From Syntrophaceae bacterium (GTDB taxonomy: Bacteria > Desulfobacterota > Syntrophia > Syntrophales > UBA2185), in assembly GCA_003153775.1 (NCBI GenBank), contig PMBI01000011.1, positions 148,303 to 212,302 on the forward strand: a stretch of DNA of 64,000 nucleotides, read 5' to 3'. The notes below the pieces were generated by a model. The model made no database searches. It was not told the DNA's origin and saw only the letters and a list, made by a program, of their open reading frames with translations. Each line of letters starts with the position of its first letter. The stretch's first letter is position 1. Below, piece by piece: positions 17,548 to 26,117 of this stretch. The translations under genes were made by a program, and so were the position numbers.

Positions 17548-19065
17548 ATGAATATTGCGTGTTATCTGAGGATGAGCGCCAGGGAATATGGCGACAAGGT
17601 CGTGGCCATGGAGGGGGATCGGGAGATCACATACAGCGAGTTGGATGACAAATCGAATCGGATTGCGAGCTGGCTTAGGAAATCAGGTGTGCGACCGGGA
17701 GAAAGAGGCATTATATATATGCCGAACAATATCGAATATTGCTATCTGCTGTTCGGCATGTTCAAGGCGGGGGTCATTCCTATACCCTTGAATCACCGAT
17801 TCCAGAAGGAAGATATCCGCTATGTTATAATGGACTCGGGCGCATCGCTCATGTTCGTGCTCGAACGAAACGCACTGCTCGCGAACGAGTTGCAAAAAGA
17901 GGTCTCCACACTGGAGCAGGTTGTCGTCTCCGACGAAGAGGCATCAGGGTCGAATGCTCTCATCAACGAAGTTCTGAAGCGGTACAATCCGGACCCGGAT
18001 ATTTTTCCCGCTCTCGATGACGACCTTGCCATGATCCTGTATACGAGCGGAACGACGGCAAAGCCCAAGGGGGTGAAACAGACCCACCGGAACATCGTGG
18101 CAAACGCGAACGTTTTTGCCTTCACCCAGCAGTTGACATCCAGGGATCGGTTTCTCTGCGCTACACCCCTGTTTCACGTCGGCGGGATGATCCCCTCCTT
18201 CGCGACTATTTTCACCGGCGGATCGGTCGTTTTTTTGCCCATCTGGGATGCCACAAAATTCCTGGAGCTCGTTGACCGGAAAAGAGTGACCTGGACAATT
18301 CTGGTGCGTCTTATGGGGGCCCAGCTTGCCGGTACGGAGGGCACAGATAAATACGATTTGAGTTCGTTGAAATACATTGTCTTCGGAGGAGCGCCCGTAT
18401 CCGAGGCAATCTACAACAATATTCAGAAACAATTTAATATAGCAGCGTACGAACTTTACGGCCGAACGGAGCACGTGGGTGTCTCCATCAGTTACGAAAT
18501 GACCGATACGCGTGTGCCGGGATCAGCGGGGAAACTGCTCCGGCAGGTCATTAAGGGCAAGTTCGTAGATCCTCTGACGGGCGAAGCTGTCGGTATCGGT
18601 GAGCCGGGTGAACTGATGGTCAAGGGAGACATCGTGACTCCCGGGTATTGGAATAAGGCCGAAGAAAATATAAAACTTTTCGACGAGGAGGGATGGCAGC
18701 ATACGGGAGATGTATTCACGCAGGATGAACAAGGCTATCTCTTCTTCATGGAACGAACAGACGATATGATCATGAGCGGAGGTGAGAATATCTATCCGCG
18801 GGAGATCGAATCTGTCTTGTATAACCACCCGGGAGTTGCGGAGGTGGCCGTCATCGGACTTCCCCACGAGGAGTGGGGGGCACAGGTCACTGCCGTCATC
18901 GTGAAGAAAGACCCGAAATTAACGGAGGAAAAGATCGTCGCATACCTGAAGGGGAGAAAAGATCTCAGCGGCTACAAACGACCGCGGTCTATAAAATTCA
19001 TTGATAAAATGCCGAAAACGGCAACCGAGAAGATTGACAAGGCGGCGCTGAAAAAGCTCTATTGA
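17548..19065 (+). CDS. Acyl-CoA synthetase (AMP-forming)
   Basis: A 505-residue ANL-superfamily ligase that activates a carboxylic acid to acyl-AMP then acyl-CoA. Motifs in order: YTSGTTAKPKGV (P-loop), YGRTE, GWQHTGDVF, MSGGENIYPREIE, and the C-terminal catalytic lysine region PKTATEKIDK, where the usual Gly before Lys is Glu. The ATG at 17548 follows a GGGGA / ACGACGG stretch; an in-frame start 54 nt upstream lacks a good site. The gene sits alone between copies of the CHAT 3'-end repeat, so it may be cargo inserted into the CHAT region. Substrate not predictable. Confidence 0.88.
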   Translation: MNIACYLRMSAREYGDKVVAMEGDREITYSELDDKSNRIASWLRKSGVRPGERGIIYMPNNIEYCYLLFGMFKAGVIPIPLNHRFQKEDIRYVIMDSGASLMFVLERNALLANELQKEVSTLEQVVVSDEEASGSNALINEVLKRYNPDPDIFPALDDDLAMILYTSGTTAKPKGVKQTHRNIVANANVFAFTQQLTSRDRFLCATPLFHVGGMIPSFATIFTGGSVVFLPIWDATKFLELVDRKRVTWTILVRLMGAQLAGTEGTDKYDLSSLKYIVFGGAPVSEAIYNNIQKQFNIAAYELYGRTEHVGVSISYEMTDTRVPGSAGKLLRQVIKGKFVDPLTGEAVGIGEPGELMVKGDIVTPGYWNKAEENIKLFDEEGWQHTGDVFTQDEQGYLFFMERTDDMIMSGGENIYPREIESVLYNHPGVAEVAVIGLPHEEWGAQVTAVIVKKDPKLTEEKIVAYLKGRKDLSGYKRPRSIKFIDKMPKTATEKIDKAALKKLY

Positions 19066-19185
19066 AGCTCTCCGCCGCAAGCTGCGGAGAAGCTTCGATT
19101 CTTAAGGAGCAATATCGTTCGTCATTTGCTCGCTTACGCCGCAGCAAGCTGCTGAGAATGGGCTCGCTACCGAATTCATAGACTT

Positions 19186-19305
19186 GATGAGCGTCGTTTC
19201 AGCTCATGTGAAATGCGAAGTGACTAAAAGCTTCTGCCTTCGGTGCAGATCGGTAATGAAGGTTCTTACGTTGATTAATCATCTGCTTCTTCCTGCGCTC
19301 AATAG
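19186..19305 (+). pseudogene. CHAT gene 3'-end remnant plus 3' flank (fragment A)
   Basis: The DNA around 19200-19220 matches the last codons of the CHAT genes: TTTCAGCTC, an in-frame stop in place of the Gly codon, then AATGCGAAG and a stop, equivalent to FQLTGNAK-stop. The match continues past the stop: CTTCTGCC, GGTAATGAAGGTTC, GTTGATTAATCAT and CTTCTTCCTG parallel the sequence downstream of fragment B (20575-20645) and, less closely, that after CHAT copy 2. It is therefore a non-coding relic of an extra CHAT copy. Confidence 0.6.
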
Positions 19306-19392
19306 GCTTGCCTTTCATGTGGGGGCGGCCGCTACTCCACCTCTCTTTCCCAATGACATCGCCAGCACCAGCATTTCAATTCAAAATATACG

Positions 19393-19421
19393 TTGACATG
19401 CAAAAACGGGCCACCTATACT
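19393..19421 (+). promoter_or_regulatory. Sigma-70 type promoter
   Basis: TTGACA (19393-19398) and TATACT (19416-19421) are separated by 17 bp. It lies 60 bp upstream of the small secreted-protein gene at 19483. Confidence 0.6.
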
Positions 19422-19482
19422 CCCGTCCATCGAAATCAATGCTTTATCAATCCGAACTGCCGGTGAAAGGAGTGAATGAACT

Positions 19483-20151
19483 ATGAAGCCGAGGTTGTCA
19501 ATCCTGATGTCCATGTGTTTGAGTCTGTTATGCTTGCTCTTTGTAATGGGGGAACCGCGAGCGCAAGCAGGAATCCTAGCGGGTGATAATCAAGTTCAGT
19601 TGGCGTCGAACAGGAGCGGGTCGCTTTGGATTGAAGTTACTCCCGACCATATGTACACCGGTGACTGCAACGGGAAACTGAGTTACGGGGGCGGCGTGGG
19701 GGCATACCGTCTAGTGGTCCATGATAACATGAAACTAACGCAAGTTCCGGGGCAATTCTTGTACAGTTTCTGTGCTACTGTCGGCGGTGATTATGCCTTT
19801 CAAGTCTGGGACGGCTCGGGTAACACGGTTTCCGCAAGAGTTAACGTGAGTCAGCGATCAACTCCGCCTCCGCCAAAAGCAGATATTTTAGGTAGTGTTT
19901 GGCGGGTTACTGAGGGAGACCCAAATTGGACCGGGACATGGACTCGCCGGGGAACCTCCAGTGTGTTTGATGCGGTCTGGACAGGTTACGGGCAGCGCAG
20001 TACAGGTGCTTTAACGATTGCTGTGAGCGGTAACAGTGTTACGATCACTCGCGGCAATGGGCAATATACAGGAACGATCAATGGAAAATCAGCATCGGGA
20101 ACAGCATCGTGGTACAGTAGTGGTCAACGCTGGTCAGCTTCGATCGAGTAA
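19483..20151 (+). CDS. Small secreted protein of unknown function
   Basis: The 222-residue product has a signal peptide (hydrophobic core LLCLLFVMG, then a likely AQA cleavage site near residue 29). It is followed by two beta-rich parts: about residues 35-125 (GSLWIEVTP to SARVNV), then a PPPP linker and a Trp/Gly-rich C-terminal domain (about 135-222) with alternating strands such as GTWTRRGTSSVFDAVW and GQYTGTINGKSASGT. The last part looks like a small beta-barrel or lipocalin-like fold. AAGGAG is ten bases before the ATG and a consensus-like promoter lies at 19393. The family is not recognised. It sits between two CHAT-derived fragments. Confidence 0.75.
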   Translation: MKPRLSILMSMCLSLLCLLFVMGEPRAQAGILAGDNQVQLASNRSGSLWIEVTPDHMYTGDCNGKLSYGGGVGAYRLVVHDNMKLTQVPGQFLYSFCATVGGDYAFQVWDGSGNTVSARVNVSQRSTPPPPKADILGSVWRVTEGDPNWTGTWTRRGTSSVFDAVWTGYGQRSTGALTIAVSGNSVTITRGNGQYTGTINGKSASGTASWYSSGQRWSASIE

Positions 20152-20154
20152 GAA

Positions 20155-20300
20155 AGAAAGATATACGAAGTAGATATCCTAGTCTGTCCGAAATGTCAGG
20201 GGTCCATGCGAAGCATCAGTTTAATGGCGGACCCGTCGTGGATTCGGGATATCCTCAATCATCTGGGACTATGGCTGGTACAGGCAAAACCGCCACCGCT
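20155..20300 (+). pseudogene. IS91-type transposase C-terminal remnant
   Basis: In frame immediately after the stop of the preceding gene, the DNA reads KIYEVDILVCPKCQGSM followed by RSISLMADPSWIRDILNHLG and a PPPLA segment. This is the characteristic C-terminal tail of many IS91-like transposases (VYEVDPL.CPKC.G.MR.I.FIEDP..I..IL.HLGLW). No start, catalytic domain or terminal repeats remain, so only the 3' tail of an element survives. It abuts the decayed CHAT fragment that follows. Confidence 0.65.
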
Positions 20301-20359
20301 GGCATGTGCACCACTCCTCACATACCAAAAGCTGATTCCTCTCATTCTCCAGCACCTAG

Positions 20360-20650
20360 GGATTCCTTTATGCCGGTTCCGGTTCGATCGTAGCCAGCCT
20401 CTGGAAGGTGGACAATCTTGCGACAGCGCAACGCATGACCAGCTTGTACGAGGAAATGGAGAGTACCGATAAGCGTAAAGCTCTAAGAATAGCGCAGTTG
20501 GAGACCAAGAAAAAATATCCCCATCCCTATTACTGGGAATCTTTTCAACTCACGGGAAATGCGAAGTAATAAAATCTTCTCCTTAGCCCTATAAAGCGGT
20601 AGCTAAGGTTCGTGGGTTGATCATGCGTTTGTTTCTTCCTGAAGTCAACA
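20360..20650 (+). pseudogene. CHAT gene 3'-end remnant plus 3' flank (fragment B)
   Basis: Sixty-nine intact codons (20360-20569) encode a CHAT C-terminus beginning GFLYAGSGSIVASLWKVDN and ending YYWESFQLTGNAK-stop, highly similar to both full-length CHAT lipoproteins. A TAG stop replaces the Arg codon just upstream and the rest of the gene, including the catalytic residues, is missing. Similarity to the region downstream of CHAT copy 2 continues beyond the stop (GCGGTAGCTAAGGTTCG, TTGTTTCTTCCTG). The break lies next to the IS91-type tail, which suggests loss by transposition-linked rearrangement. Confidence 0.85.
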
Positions 20651-20856
20651 AACGTCAATCTCGACAAAAATGCAAGACTTCAAATCGCAATCATTGATGT
20701 TCTTTCCAAAATATGTGATATGGATAACCAGTTCTGAGAGGGACCGGGGCCAACTGTGAGGGGCTGGGGCCAATGGATACATGGTTGAATTAGTGTGACG
20801 CTGCCGGGAAACCAGCGGAAGAAACCGGTCTACACGATTCAAATAAAGGAGGGTAT

Positions 20857-23148
20857 ATGATTGCTTATCGAAAAATATTGATAGTGTGTTTTGCACTCTT
20901 TCTTTCTTCCTGTATGGCCAAGCCTGTTCTTACTGTAAAGAGCGCTGATATGTCCCGGGAAATTAAACAAAAAGCTCCGATTGTGACTAACGTTGATATT
21001 TCTCCGGATGGACGGTATGTTTTATCGGGCAGTTTTGACTCTTTTATCCTCTGGGACATTCTGCAAGGGAAAAAAATACAAACATTCACCCATCCCAAGG
21101 GTTATATGGGCGATCCAACCGCGGTCGCTTTTTCGCCTGATGGAAAATATTTTGCTTCCAGTGGCAAAGGGACAAAACTTTGGGATTTAGCCACAAGACA
21201 AGAAATGAGGACAATCGGAAACCAGAGGACCACTTCTATTGTCTTTTCTCCTGATGAAAAGTATGTCCTTACGGGAGAGTATTTAGACCGTATGATTCTA
21301 TGGGATATGGAATCTGGCAAAGTGATGAAAGAATTTAAAAAAGGAGGATTATCGTCTGTGGCTATCTCTCCAGATGGAAGGTACGCCTTATCAGGTCAAA
21401 GGGCTGGCAAGATTATTTTATGGAATTCTTTAACAGGTAATGAGATCAAAAGCGTCAAAGCTGACCATGCGGTTTTTTCGCCTATGGCTGAAGTTCGATC
21501 TGTAGCATTTTCGCCAGACGGGAAATACGCCCTCTCCGGCGGGTTTGACAATATTTTAAAACTTTGGGATATTCCGGCACTCACTGAGATAAAAACATTC
21601 AAAGGTCATACGGGTCTTTCAGGAATCAGCTCCGTAGCTTTTTCACCTGACGGCAAATATGGCTTATCAGGGGGTTTTGATAGTCAGGTGATAATATGGG
21701 ATTTAGCATCAGGATCTCAATGGAGAGTTCTTGCTGGACATACCGGCATGTACGGCGCTTCGGCTAAATTTGTCCCCAATGGCAAGTATGTAATATCCAC
21801 AGGAGATGCTTCTACAAGAATATGGGATGTATCTACAGGAGAAGAAGTTGCTTCCATGATTGCTTTTGAAGATGGAGAATGGATTATTACAACATCAAAT
21901 GGTTATTACAGCGCCTCTCCTAAAGGTGATCAGTATCTTCAGGTGAAAGTTGGCGCTAAAGAATATAGCATAGAGCAATTGCGAGAGAGTTTTTACCGCC
22001 CCGACCTCGTTAAGGTTGCGCTTTCCGGCGGGTCTTTGAAGGAACTCAAAAAGGTGGCAGATGTAAAACCGCCTCCGGTTGTAGCGATAGTTGATACGCC
22101 AAAAAGTATTGATAAGAGCGATGCCGTTATAACCTTAAAGATTTCCGATGCCGGCGGTGGGATTGGCGATATAAGACTATATCTCAATGGTTCCGCAGTT
22201 ATGCTGGACAGCACAAGAGGCGTGAAAATTGTCGCTTCCAATCAGAACGAAATCTATAAAACATATAAACTGAAATTTTCCAATGGCTTGAACTTGATAC
22301 GAGCCATTGCCTTTAATGCCGATAATACAATGCAGAGCACAGACGCTATTCATGAGATAATAGCATCGTATAAATCGATTGGAAGGCCTTCTCTTTATGC
22401 TCTTGTAATTGGCATCAACGAATATAAAAATCCCAAGCTCCAACTTAACTACGCTGTCGCCGATGCAACACTCTTTGCCAACACCCTTGAGAAGGGTGCA
22501 TCGCCTCTTTTTGACAAGGTGGCTGTAAAAAGGCTTTCCTTAAAAGAAGAGACAACGAGGGAAAACATAATGAAAGAACTTAAGGCCATGCAGTCTTTAA
22601 ATCCTGATGATTTGTTTGTCTTATATGTGGCGAGCCATGGCACAGTTGACGATGGAGAATATTTTCTCATCACCTCGAATGTAGGATCAACGCGGACAGA
22701 GAGACTCAAGACCGACGCCATTGGTCAGAAGGTATTCAAGGAACTTGTAGGTAATATCCCTGCCACAAAAAAGCTGATCATCATCGATACATGCAATGCG
22801 GGGGCTTTGGGTGAGGCAATCCAGGTGGCGATGCTGACGAGAGGCATGAGCGAGGACACGGCGATGAAGATCCTGAGCCGGGCGGTGGGCTCGACCATTC
22901 TTTCGGCATCTACTTCTGTGCAGGAAGCGCTGGAGGGCTATCAGGGTCATGGATTGTTCACTTACGTGCTGGCAGAAGGATTGAAAGGAAAAGCCGACAA
23001 GGGAAATACAGGTTATGTGAAGACGACAGAGCTTGCGGATTATGTGGACAATGAGGTGCCTACCCTGGCGGAGAAGATATTCAAGAAAGCCCAGTATCCC
23101 ACGATATCAATAAGCGGTCAGGCCTTCCCGATAGGAAAAGTGAGGTAA
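20857..23148 (+). CDS. WD40-repeat caspase-like (peptidase C14) lipoprotein
   Basis: This 763-residue protein starts with a signal peptide and lipobox (LSSC, Cys19). About seven WD40-type repeats follow (residues ~45-345; recurrent VAFSPDGKYxLSGG and xLWD), then a linker and an Ig-like segment (~400-500), and a C-terminal caspase domain from about residue 510 (LYALVIGINEYKN). The clan CD dyad is intact: His594 in VASHGTVDDG and Cys646 in IIDTCNAG. AAGGAGGG precedes the ATG. Caspase-WD40 fusions are known in bacteria, usually without assigned roles. Export and the two CHAT lipoproteins nearby suggest a set of envelope proteases, but this is inference. Confidence 0.88.
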   Translation: MIAYRKILIVCFALFLSSCMAKPVLTVKSADMSREIKQKAPIVTNVDISPDGRYVLSGSFDSFILWDILQGKKIQTFTHPKGYMGDPTAVAFSPDGKYFASSGKGTKLWDLATRQEMRTIGNQRTTSIVFSPDEKYVLTGEYLDRMILWDMESGKVMKEFKKGGLSSVAISPDGRYALSGQRAGKIILWNSLTGNEIKSVKADHAVFSPMAEVRSVAFSPDGKYALSGGFDNILKLWDIPALTEIKTFKGHTGLSGISSVAFSPDGKYGLSGGFDSQVIIWDLASGSQWRVLAGHTGMYGASAKFVPNGKYVISTGDASTRIWDVSTGEEVASMIAFEDGEWIITTSNGYYSASPKGDQYLQVKVGAKEYSIEQLRESFYRPDLVKVALSGGSLKELKKVADVKPPPVVAIVDTPKSIDKSDAVITLKISDAGGGIGDIRLYLNGSAVMLDSTRGVKIVASNQNEIYKTYKLKFSNGLNLIRAIAFNADNTMQSTDAIHEIIASYKSIGRPSLYALVIGINEYKNPKLQLNYAVADATLFANTLEKGASPLFDKVAVKRLSLKEETTRENIMKELKAMQSLNPDDLFVLYVASHGTVDDGEYFLITSNVGSTRTERLKTDAIGQKVFKELVGNIPATKKLIIIDTCNAGALGEAIQVAMLTRGMSEDTAMKILSRAVGSTILSASTSVQEALEGYQGHGLFTYVLAEGLKGKADKGNTGYVKTTELADYVDNEVPTLAEKIFKKAQYPTISISGQAFPIGKVR

Positions 23149-23314
23149 AATTGCTTGTTATTAGCAATTAATTGCTCCACGGCAAAATGGTGATCAGCCT
23201 CACTATGCGGACAACAAGATTTCATTTCGTAATCATCAACATCTGGGCTTGTCAAAGTTATTTAGTAGTAGGTGTACTCATTAACGGCGTGCTTTCCGTT
23301 CTTGTATTGATTTA

Positions 23315-23380
23315 TCAAACGCGGAATAGAATCTTGAGAATATCGACATCCCGGACGTTGTAGTCTTTTCTCTCCAGTCG
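23315..23380 (-). pseudogene. YchF GTPase C-terminal remnant
   Basis: On the minus strand 21 codons ending in TGA encode RLERKDYNVRDVDILKILFRV, matching the C-terminus of the intact YchF-like gene at 24889 (RLEGKDYIVRNGDILSIRFSV). No further homology is seen upstream. The relic and the intact gene flank the serine hydrolase at 23503. Confidence 0.65.
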
Positions 23381-23395
23381 CCCCGCTAAAAATTA

Positions 23396-23426
23396 TTGAC
23401 AATCTTTTGGATTTACATATCATAAT
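23396..23426 (+). promoter_or_regulatory. Probable promoter of the serine hydrolase gene
   Basis: TTGACA (23396-23401) is followed by TATCAT after 16 bp or CATAAT after 19 bp, about 80 bp before the ATG at 23503. Confidence 0.5.
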
Positions 23427-23502
23427 CGCGCATAGTCAATTGCGTGGCAATCCAATGCCAACCAACTGAGATCAACATGTCATAACGGGGGGAGGAACCA
23501 CT

Positions 23503-24813
23503 ATGAAAATCTTCAGACGAATAATGGAAGCGACAGTAGTGTTCTTGTTGTTGGTTACAATAGCCGATGCTCAGGGCCTTCCGAAAGCGAGAACTCCCGA
23601 AGAAGTGGGACTCTCATCTGAACGACTGAAGAGAATTTCCACAACATTGCAGGCCGATGTCGATAAGGGGGCGATTCCGGGCGCAGTCGTGATGGTTGTC
23701 CGTAAAGGCAGAGTCGCTTACTATGAGTCTTTCGGCTACCAGGATCGTGAGAAGAAAATCCCCATGCAGCGCGATTCGATCTTTCGCGTTGCCTCCATGA
23801 CGAAGCCATTCACTTCAGTTGCCGTCATGATATTGGTCGAAGAGGGCAAGATCCAATTGGGCTACCCCGTCTCCCGCTATCTACCGGAGTTCAAAGACCT
23901 GAAGGTGGGCATCGAGAAAACTGACTCGGCGACCGGAAAGAAGGAACTGGTTTTGGTACCGGCCGATCGTGAGATGACGGTCCAGGATTTGATGCGGCAC
24001 ACCTCCGGGCTCACTTACGGCATTTTCGGCAAATCAATGGTTAAGGACCTCTATAATGTGAAAGGCGGAAACCCGTTCGATTTTAAGCAGACAAATGCGG
24101 AAATGGTGACCAAGCTCTCAAAATTGCCTCTCCAGTATCAACCAGGCACGACGTGGGACTATTCGATGTCTACCGATGTGCTCGGGCGCATAGTCGAAGT
24201 TGCTTCGGGTATGGAATTGGATGCCTTTATTGCAGAGAGGATCACGAAGCCGCTGAGGCTCTCTGACAGCGGCTTCTGGGCGGAGGGAGAAAAGCGGGCC
24301 ATGCGCATCGCCGAACCGCAAGTGGATCCGGCGACCGGCAAAAGGCCTGGGCTTTTCCATGACTCGATGCAGCGCCCAAAATGGATAGCAGGCGGCGCGG
24401 GCATGGTATCGACAGCCTCTGATTACGCGCGCTTCTGCCAGATGCTTCTTAATGGCGGCACGCTGGAGGGCGTTCGTCTGGTTTCACCTAAAACGATTGA
24501 GCTAATGTCAGCCAACCATCTTCCCCCCGGCGTTAAATTCAGCCCCGTAAGCTACACATTGTTCGAAGCAATAACGCCGAGTCCGGAAGTAGGGCAGGGC
24601 TTTGGGTTGGGTTTTGCGGTGCGCACCAAGACGGGCAGAAATGCACTGCATGGGTCAGTAGGTGATTACTTTTGGGCGGGGGCATATGGGACGTATTTCT
24701 GGATCGACCCGAAAGAACAGATGGCTGTTGTCCTGATGATGCATGCACCACCCCAGCGCTTACACTACCGCTACCTGATGCGGGGCCTCGTATACCAGGC
24801 TATTGTAAGGTAG
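23503..24813 (+). CDS. Secreted serine hydrolase (beta-lactamase class C / esterase family)
   Basis: A 436-residue member of the penicillin-binding protein / class C beta-lactamase superfamily. A signal peptide ends near residue 24 (IADAQG). The nucleophile and lysine are Ser98 and Lys101 in VASMTKPF, the catalytic Tyr is Tyr220 in WDYSMSTDV, and the third motif is HGSVGDYFWAG, where canonical enzymes have KTG or HxG. Such proteins are often esterases or D-amino-acid peptidases rather than true beta-lactamases. GGGGGAGG precedes the ATG. It lies between a YchF relic and the intact ychF and may be a later insertion. Confidence 0.88.
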   Translation: MKIFRRIMEATVVFLLLVTIADAQGLPKARTPEEVGLSSERLKRISTTLQADVDKGAIPGAVVMVVRKGRVAYYESFGYQDREKKIPMQRDSIFRVASMTKPFTSVAVMILVEEGKIQLGYPVSRYLPEFKDLKVGIEKTDSATGKKELVLVPADREMTVQDLMRHTSGLTYGIFGKSMVKDLYNVKGGNPFDFKQTNAEMVTKLSKLPLQYQPGTTWDYSMSTDVLGRIVEVASGMELDAFIAERITKPLRLSDSGFWAEGEKRAMRIAEPQVDPATGKRPGLFHDSMQRPKWIAGGAGMVSTASDYARFCQMLLNGGTLEGVRLVSPKTIELMSANHLPPGVKFSPVSYTLFEAITPSPEVGQGFGLGFAVRTKTGRNALHGSVGDYFWAGAYGTYFWIDPKEQMAVVLMMHAPPQRLHYRYLMRGLVYQAIVR

Positions 24814-24888
24814 GATAGAAGTCGTCGTTGAGGAGAGTTCCAAGCGGGCTGTTCCCTTTTCGGTAGCGGCTATCTTTGCGTTGCGTCA

Positions 24889-25956
24889 TCAAACGCTGAA
24901 GCGGATGCTGAGGATATCGCCGTTGCGCACGATGTAATCCTTTCCTTCGAGCCGGAAGTGGCCGTTCTCGCGCACTCCCTTTTCGGAGCCGCATTCGATT
25001 AACTCATCGTAGGTAAAGCACTCCGCACGGATGAATCCTCGTGCAAGGTCGGTGTGGATGGCGCCCGCTGCATTCACGGCGGTATCGCCGCCGCAGATAC
25101 TCCAAGCGCGGACTTCATCTTCGCCTACCGTGAAGAAGCTCACGTAGCCAAGCGTCTTGTATGCGAATTGCGTCAATCTCTCGCGTGCCGACTTTCCTAT
25201 GCCCATATCTTCCATGAAGATTTTAGCTTCTTCATCGTTGAGGCGGGATAATTCCATTTCGAAGCGACCGGCGAACTCAATGACGTTGCAGCTTGATTCG
25301 ATTTCCCCGATGAGACTCTCATTGCGTCCGAAGACCGCCTCATCCGAATTCAGGATAAGGAGGATCGGTTTCTTCGTGAGAAATTGAAAGCCGCGTATTA
25401 TTGTTTCCTCGTCTTCATCGAGTTCGACGTTCCGGATAGGTTCATTGTTGTTGAGGTGCTCCGCAATCTTTTGAAGGACTTTTTCTTCGAGGGCAAGGGC
25501 ATTCGTTTTCTGCCCGCGTTTTTGGAACCAGGCAATTTTCTCAAGCCTGTTTTCGAGAAGTATCAGATCGGCGAGCAGAAGCTCCGTCGAGATCTCGTTA
25601 ATATCGCGAAGCGGTGCGGGATCGCCGTTCAGGTCATTATGAAAGTTGCGGACAACGAGGGCCAGGGCATCGATGCTCTTGATCCATCCCATGGAGTTGC
25701 CTGTAAAGAGACCATTCTTCGCGGCGCCTTCCTTCAGGCCGGGAAAGTCGATCATTTCTATCGTCGCGCCGGTAGTCTTCTTGGGTTTATACATATCGCT
25801 CAGGCTCTGCAGCCGATCGTCGTCTACTGCCACGACAGCCACATTCGGTTCCGCCTTCGCATCTGAGTACGTGCTGACGTTCGCTTCCATTCTTGTAAGG
25901 GCGTTAAAAATTGTCGTCTTGCCGGAATTAGGCAAGCCTATCAATCCCATTTTCAT
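24889..25956 (-). CDS. ychF: YchF-like redox-regulated ATPase / GTP-binding protein
   Basis: A 355-residue Obg-related P-loop protein. Walker A is GLPNSGKTT at about residues 6-14, the switch region has DFPGLKEGA, and the specificity motif is NSDE instead of NKxD, the change linked with ATP preference in YchF. The C-terminal TGS-like/DUF933 domain is typical (AAGAIHTDLARGFIRAE; EGKDYIVRNGDI). YchF associates with ribosomes and modulates translation and stress responses in other bacteria. AGGAGA lies upstream of the ATG at 25956. Confidence 0.9.
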   Translation of the reverse strand: MKMGLIGLPNSGKTTIFNALTRMEANVSTYSDAKAEPNVAVVAVDDDRLQSLSDMYKPKKTTGATIEMIDFPGLKEGAAKNGLFTGNSMGWIKSIDALALVVRNFHNDLNGDPAPLRDINEISTELLLADLILLENRLEKIAWFQKRGQKTNALALEEKVLQKIAEHLNNNEPIRNVELDEDEETIIRGFQFLTKKPILLILNSDEAVFGRNESLIGEIESSCNVIEFAGRFEMELSRLNDEEAKIFMEDMGIGKSARERLTQFAYKTLGYVSFFTVGEDEVRAWSICGGDTAVNAAGAIHTDLARGFIRAECFTYDELIECGSEKGVRENGHFRLEGKDYIVRNGDILSIRFSV

Positions 25957-26117
25957 ACGATGTGTCTTTCTCCTTACACTGGGTTCTGCAAAAGGCCTGA
26001 ACCATACGGGTTTATCTCTGCGTTGTCAAGGGATTAAATTACAGAAGACCCGGAGGGCGGTTACCTATGGGGATGCAGATTCACAGGCGGCAATGCTTTG
26101 CCTGAAGTGTCTCCGAA

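Noticed and set aside
20206..20472. 88-codon ORF as an independent gene
   Set aside because: Its first part is the tail of an IS91-type transposase and its second part is the wrong frame of the CHAT fragment, so it is a chance join across a rearrangement.
20730..20805. Short direct repeat GGGGCCAA upstream of the WD40-caspase gene
   Set aside because: Only two 8-bp copies in a GC-rich patch, with no further symmetry; likely chance.
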